From contig OY756968.1 in assembly GCA_963580455.1 (NCBI GenBank), positions 19,747,996 through 19,811,995 on the forward strand: a stretch of 64,000 nt of DNA. Direction: 5' to 3'. This document shows, piece after piece, positions 58,721 through 64,000 of this stretch. The position numbers and the translations under genes were made by a program. The notes under the pieces are model-generated. The model did not search any database. It was not told the origin of the DNA and was given only the letters and a program-made list of their open reading frames with translations. Position 1 is the first letter of the stretch. Every line of letters starts with the position of its first letter. This stretch comes from Euonymus europaeus (Eukaryota; Streptophyta; Magnoliopsida; Celastrales; Celastraceae).

Positions 58721-59613
58721 TTCTAGTGGTTTGATGATTAATCAACGCAAGTACATTTTGGATCTCCTACATGACACTGGATACACGAGTGCTAAGCCTC
58801 TTGAATATTCCCCAACTGAACTGAATGTTTATCTTTCTATTACTTCTGGAGTTCCTTTGGCTGATGCTTCTTCTTATTGGTCGTTTGGTTGGACTCCTTA
58901 TGTACTTGACCGTTACCCCCCCGGATATTAGTTATGCTGTAAACACTTTAAGCCAATTTCTTCACCGGCCTACTGATCTTCATCTTCATGCTGCTTTTCG
59001 AGTACTTCGTTATTTGAAAGGCTCTCCTGGTCAAGGTTTGTTCTTCCCTTCCACCACTTCAACTTGTTTGCGTGCTTATTGTGATTCGGATTGGGCTTCT
59101 TGTCCCGATACTCGTCGCTCCGTCACTGGTTTTTGCATTATGCTTGAAGGTTGTTCGTGGGCTTCTTGTCCCGATACTCGTCGCTCCGTCACTGGTTTTT
59201 GCATTATGCTTGAAAGTTGTTCGGTGTCTTGGAAATCTAAGAAACAACATACTGTTTCTCGTTCTTCGGCGGAAGCAGAATATCGTGCCATGGCACATAC
59301 TTGTAATGAATTGGTCTGGATTGCTGCTTTGCTTCGTGATTTTTCCGTTTCACGGGTTGTTCCTATTTCTCTTTATTTTGACAGTCAAGATGCTATTCAC
59401 ATTGGGAACAATCCTGTTTTCCACGAGCGGACCAAACATATTGAAATCGATTGCCATTACGTTCAGGAGAAAGTGCAACTTGGTTTTGTCAAGCTTCTTC
59501 ATCTTTCTTCTGCTGCTCAACCTGGTGATTTTCTCACCAAACCAATTACTGTCTCTCAACTTCGTATTCTCTTATGCAAGCTGAATGTGTTCAATGCTCA
59601 CAGTTCAGCTTGA
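58721..59613 (+). pseudogene. copia element C2, RT end and RNase H
   Basis: Continuation of C2 after the insert: INQRKYILDLL near 58740, a frameshift near 58870-58900, then PDISYAVNTLSQF, YCDSDWASCPDTRRS, and RNase H with SRSSAEAEY near 59260, ending at TGA 59611-59613. A 66-bp in-frame tandem duplication (59092-59157 and 59158-59223) adds 22 residues in RNase H. Polypurine tract TTGAGGGGGCC overlaps the stop. Confidence 0.9.
59092..59223 (+). repeat. 66-bp in-frame tandem duplication in C2 RNase H
   Basis: Two head-to-tail copies starting TGGGCTTCTTGTCCCGATAC at 59092 and 59158. They differ at one base (AAGG versus AAAG). Confidence 0.97.
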
Positions 59614-59620
59614 GGGGGCC

Positions 59621-59817
59621 TGTTATCACATAGATTCGTTGTCGTATTAGTGTGAACGGGAATTGTTTAGTCTTCTAGAAGAGTTTCTATTTATAGGTTT
59701 TAGTTAATTATTTTTTTTTTTTTTTTGTATAAGACATCATAGCTGTACTGAATATTCTTCTTAATGAGAAAATCTGAGACCTGATCTCCAAACCCTCGTT
59801 TGTATTTCTTCTCTTCA
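59621..59817 (+). repeat. C2 3' LTR (end approximate)
   Basis: Starts TGTTATCACATAG right after the polypurine tract. It contains a run of T near 59710-59727. I place the end at CTTCTCTTCA near 59817 by the CA rule only; the 5' LTR is missing, so length and target duplication cannot be checked. Confidence 0.5.
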
Positions 59818-59879
59818 AGCTAGTGATCTAAGGTTTTCAGGAGAGAGATAGAGGCACCGGAATCTTAGGGTTTACATTG

Positions 59880-62180
59880 GGGGAGCGATTTGGAGCCTAA
59901 TGTTTCGGGATTTCATGAGTTATTTAGGGAAGATGTTGCGGTTTAGGTGATTTTCCAGAATTTGAGGGAAGGTGATTGAGAGATTAGAATGGGAATGAAA
60001 TCATGAGGGTGAAGAAGGAATCAAGGGTTGAAAAAGCTATAAGTAGGAGAGGAATTTCAGTAGAGGGAAAAAGAAAAAAAGCCAGAATTTTTCTAGGGAG
60101 GAAAGAGGGAGAGAAAAACCCAGAATTTTTGGAGAGAGAGAATTCCAGAGATTAGGAGGAGAAAATTCTGGAAACCCAAAGAAAAGGAAGAAGAAAAGTT
60201 CTGAAAATTAGAGAGGAAAATGAAGGAAATCTTTTGATTACTAACTTCTCTCACAACAAGATCACTCACATCTCAAAAATCATTACCCGAACTTCACCTT
60301 GACATAAGTCTTTACCGAGCTCCTTTCTACCTTCATTTTTACTCTACTGTCATATTCAACCTCGTCATTCACATGTATAACTCTGTAAGTATATCTATAT
60401 ATATGTGTGTGTGCGCGCGCTCAATGTTTGTTTTGAGTTTAAATATGTACCTATTTTTGTCTGTGTTAATATATGCATAGATATATATTATATATATAAG
60501 AGTATATGCATTGCTATGTGCGAGTGTAGTATTATGTATGTGTGTTATATAGATATGTAATATGCAATATGGATGTTGATTGCAAAAGACACAGTGTGCA
60601 TATTGATTGCAAAAGACAAGTTTGTCAATGTCGGTGCCCTAGTAGTGACTGTGCTAGTTAGCTTGCTGGATTTTATGTAACCAATACTGTGAATCCATGA
60701 TATATGGCTTATTTGGATTAAATGAGTCGAGGTTTAAGGAAATTGGGCCAAAGGATTATGTGAATTATTTGGGCTTTGGATCTTATGTATATTTGGGTTT
60801 GAAAATTGCATGATAACAAAATTTTACATGTGATATTATGTGCTCATTTCATCAAGGCAACTAATTATAAAATTTCAATTATACTAATTTAATAATATGG
60901 TTGGGATAATCGATTGCCAATAAAAAAAGGGAACCGAGATTCCATTCCATTCATCATTTTTCAATATGGTTAATATGTTGTTTATTTGAAACATGTTTAT
61001 ATGTGATTATATGATTGATTTGGTGTTGTTTGATTTATGTGTTAATTATATGATTTAATATTTTGATATGTTTGATTGGAGGATTTGCGATAATTCAATA
61101 TCGTATAGTCCACACACAAAAAACTCGGTTCCCAAATTTTTTTTTTATTTTTGTTTTATTTTTATCTTACTTATTTTTATTTTATCTTTATCTTTATCTT
61201 TATTTATCTTACTTTTTTTTCGTTTTATTTTTATTTATTTTTTGTTTTTTTTTATCTTATTTATTTGTGTTTTTTTTTTATTTATTCTTAGTTTTATACA
61301 TACATATAGATATATTCGTTGTTTTATTTTCATTTTATTATTATTATTACTATTATTTTATTTTATTCACTTTATTCATTATTATATTTTTTGTATTTTT
61401 GTATTTTATTTTTGTTTTATATTTATATTTATATCTATTTCTATTTTTATTTTACTTTTACTTTTATTTTTATTTCTATTATTTTATTTGTTACTTTATT
61501 TTATCTTTTATTTTACTTTAAACTTACATATTGTATATCTTATTTATGTATTATGTATAAAATTTATATCGAAAGTCTTTGCCTACGATGGAATCTATTT
61601 GGGGAAGGTATTGGATGCACTCTCGGAAAGATTCTTGAGGTGAGAGTGTTTCATGAAAATTTGACCATTGGATGGAAGAATTTCATGAACCTTAATATTA
61701 GACTTTCGATATAATTTTTATATAATTTGTAAAATTATTTTATTCTATTTTGATATAATTTTATAAAATTATTTTATTCTATTTTGATATAATATTATAT
61801 TTTCTTAAATTATTATTTTATCCTATTTCGATTAGTTTTTTATATATTTTCTAAAATTATTTCACCCTATTTTGATATAGATTTTTTTTATATTTCTTAA
61901 AATTATTTTATTTCAATATATTTTTTATGTAATTATTTTTGCCCCATATACATATTTTTGTCAAATTAATTTTCTCAAAATTGTTTAATGGGATAATAAA
62001 AGTTAAGTTGACAACTGTTTTTAAAACAGACGTTGTGGGGTGCCTCGTACTTTCTCCATATGTAATAAACTCACTTAACTGTTTTCTGATTTTTCGCAGA
62101 TCAAACTATTGTTTTTTGGTGACCAATTGCACCTATTACAATTGGTAGCGATTCTTATAAAGGTTTCTTTCGCAAAACCG
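59880..62180 (+). repeat. Ogre-like LTR relic R2
   Basis: No coding frame. The order of landmarks matches the O1 LTR: TATA-like CTATAAGTAGG near 60040, a purine-rich stretch 60050-60220, TA/TG/GC microsatellite 60390-60420, AT-rich middle with a T-rich low-complexity tract (61135-61560), and the end signature ACTG-TTTTAAAACAG, GTTGTGGGGTGCCT (62033-62046), CCAATTGCACC and CAATTGGTAGCGA (near 62125-62150). The O1 LTR has the same words near 17635-17765. Ends are approximate. The long T-rich ORFs inside are low complexity and not genes. Confidence 0.5.
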
Positions 62181-64000
62181 ATTGCGACAATCACATTTTC
62201 TTAGCAGATACCCTTTGGGCACTCATTACCAAAATCCTTTTATGAAATCCAATTTAATTAGCACTTTATCCAATGACCTTTACTCCTCTTTGAACCAGAC
62301 TTTTTTTTATAACTTTGAGTGATTCAACTACCAAAATTATATGAATTATTTCAAACATTTATCAAGCGTTGAATGCTGGAACAAATTTCTTCTTATAGTC
62401 ACATTTATTAAAAGCCACACACGCACTATTATAAACATACATACATATGTTTTGTCTTTATCTATCTTTGTAGATAAGCCAAATCTAGAAAGTTGGCTCT
62501 TAATTGAGAGTGATTTCATTTTCTTAATGAGTGCCCAAAGGATATCTGCCCATTAGGCATCAAAATTATATTAATGTCTTTTTTTCCCCTTCCTTTTTCA
62601 TATATTTTTTTTGATCAATACTAAAAGGGCTTCTTTTTTTCTTTTCTTTTTTTAATCCAATGCATTTATATTACGAACCACAATATTAATGTCCACATTA
62701 AATTTTTATTTAGTTCCATCTATACTATACAAGAAGTAATCTCACATATTTATCAATATCAGCAAAACATGTATTCGAATATAGTCACATCAGGAAATGA
62801 GGTGTTCGGTCACGGTTGTGATGGACAAGATGATGAACAATATTGGGCCAAATTTGATGATATGGGCTTTTAGTTTTTGTTTGGATTATTGGGCCTCCAT
62901 CTGATTTGTATATAGCATTGGGTCTTTTATGTAATTTTTGTGTTTAGTTGTGTATTAGTATTAGGGCTTTGTAAAAAAAAATTATGCGTTGTGGGCGAGA
63001 GAGCTTAGGTTTATTTTGGTATATTTGGGCCCAAACCCATGTAACCATGTAAATAGTAATGTAAAAAAATAAAATTACATACATTATTTTTAGATTGTTA
63101 GGCATGTAAGCATTTAAGGTTTAATTTTATGATTTTATGATATTTAAGGTGTTAGAGGCATGTAAGCAGGGTGGTGTTACAGCTTTTGCGTGGGTGTTTC
63201 TGCGATTTGGTGAAGTGGGTGTCGGGGCCTTGAGTCCATGATTGATGGGTTTGTGCTATGGTCTGCCATGAATTATATAATAATACTACAAATGTAGAGA
63301 CGAAACCGAATCAGTGGAATTGGAGAAGGAAGATAAAGAGGAGGGATAAATCAGTGGTGCTAGTTATCCAATATAAAACATCTAAAAGTATTCATAATTT
63401 TATGTGGCAGCACATACATTAAATGATTTGGAGGCAAATTTAGAATTCAGATTCATGGTTATGTCTATTGGTACATTTTTGGGATGATTATATTATTGGG
63501 ATACTTGACATTTTCGGAGACAAATGGTCGGATTTCGATTTCTTGTGATTTTTTTGAATGATTTTAAAGGGCGGATTGATTACGGGGATTAGAATACTTG
63601 TTCTTGGATGAAAATACCTATGGTTTTGATGGTGCAATGACGAGTCAGCCCTCTTGGTTCTTTTTTTTTCCCTAACCCACACAAAGGTCATATGAGTTGT
63701 CTGACCGCCTTAGGCTTAGTTTGTACAATTATTTTAAATACTTTATTATTATTTTATTTCATACCTTTCAGTTTCAACTTTACTGCAAAAATCATGGAGT
63801 TTCATGTATGATGAATTTTTTTGTTAACGGAGTAACAGTAGTTTATCAGTTCAGGGTCGACTCTAACTATTTTAATGTCTAAAGCAACACGATACGAATG
63901 ATGCTCTATTTTAATGTCCATATAGAGAATTTGTTGGGATGATTTTCATTAAATAAATATTTTCTCGTTACTACATATTTATACAAGAGATAACTCAAGA
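62181..64000. other. AT-rich sequence without recognisable gene
   Basis: No coding frame or RNA gene recognised. It contains the inverted repeat at 62204-62549 and otherwise unremarkable AT-rich DNA to the window end. Confidence 0.5.
62204..62549. repeat. 25-bp inverted repeat pair, 346 bp apart end to end
   Basis: GCAGATACCCTTTGGGCACT(CATTA) at 62204-62228 is the reverse complement of 62525-62549 with one mismatch. Weaker partial pairing continues inward. It could be a small MITE-like element, but I see no target duplication. Confidence 0.6.

Noticed and set aside
61063..61714. Overlapping ORFs of 130-190 residues rich in Phe, Tyr, Leu and Ile
   Set aside because: They come from T-rich low-complexity DNA in three frames at once; not membrane proteins.
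63930..64000. Start of another copia LTR at the window end
   Set aside because: Only a short ATACAAGAGAT-like similarity to the C1 LTR near 45025; too little sequence to support.

Overview
This window looks like plant nuclear DNA, probably a dicot, from a repeat-rich and likely heterochromatic block. Nothing in it looks like a host gene, and no rRNA, tRNA or CRISPR array was seen. From about 3.8 to 59.8 kb it is almost entirely LTR retrotransposons inserted into one another. The flanks are AT-rich and hold decayed LTR-like relics. The species cannot be read from the sequence.

Layout. (1) C1, a minus-strand Ty1/copia element: its 3' LTR (about 1.64 kb) is split into three pieces (3763-4434, 14363-14757, 44658-45232) by two later insertions, and its RT/RNase H region lies at 45304-46941. 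(2) T1 (4435-14357, target duplication AGAAT) is a Tat-lineage Ty3/gypsy element inside the C1 LTR. Its two 379-bp LTRs differ at one base. It has a gag-pol ORF, eight tandem units of 107 bp, and on the opposite strand a four-exon gene that I reconstructed from GT-AG junctions and frame continuity. (3) O1 (14758-44652, target duplication CATAA) is an Ogre-like Tat element of about 30 kb, also in the C1 LTR. It has 3-kb LTRs, ORF1, gag-pro-pol with an intron, and a third ORF in sense. (4) A1 (20215-29771, target duplication TTAAT) is an Athila element that splits O1 ORF1. (5) S1 (31302-32564, target duplication ACACA) is a solo LTR inside O1 gag. (6) A2 (46942-56357, minus strand) is an older, decayed Athila element inserted in the C1 coding region; its 5' LTR is cut off. 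(7) C2 (56358 to about 59.8 kb, plus strand) is the 3' half of another copia element. Its RT/RNase H region is interrupted by a 1679-bp GC-rich insert made of tandem units and flanked by GTGG.

How the parts relate. The nesting gives a relative order: C1 is older than O1 and T1; O1 is older than A1 and S1; C1 is older than A2. T1 is probably among the youngest by LTR identity. None of the elements has an unbroken coding set. T1 is closest, with one stop near the end of gag-pol and two stops in its antisense gene.

The signals most worth a second look are: the spliced antisense gene of T1; a covarying 15-bp hairpin motif scattered at least eleven times through the O1 LTR; terminal hairpins shared by three Athila-type LTRs; extra ORFs of a plant-transposon type in three retroelements; and the satellite-like insert in C2.
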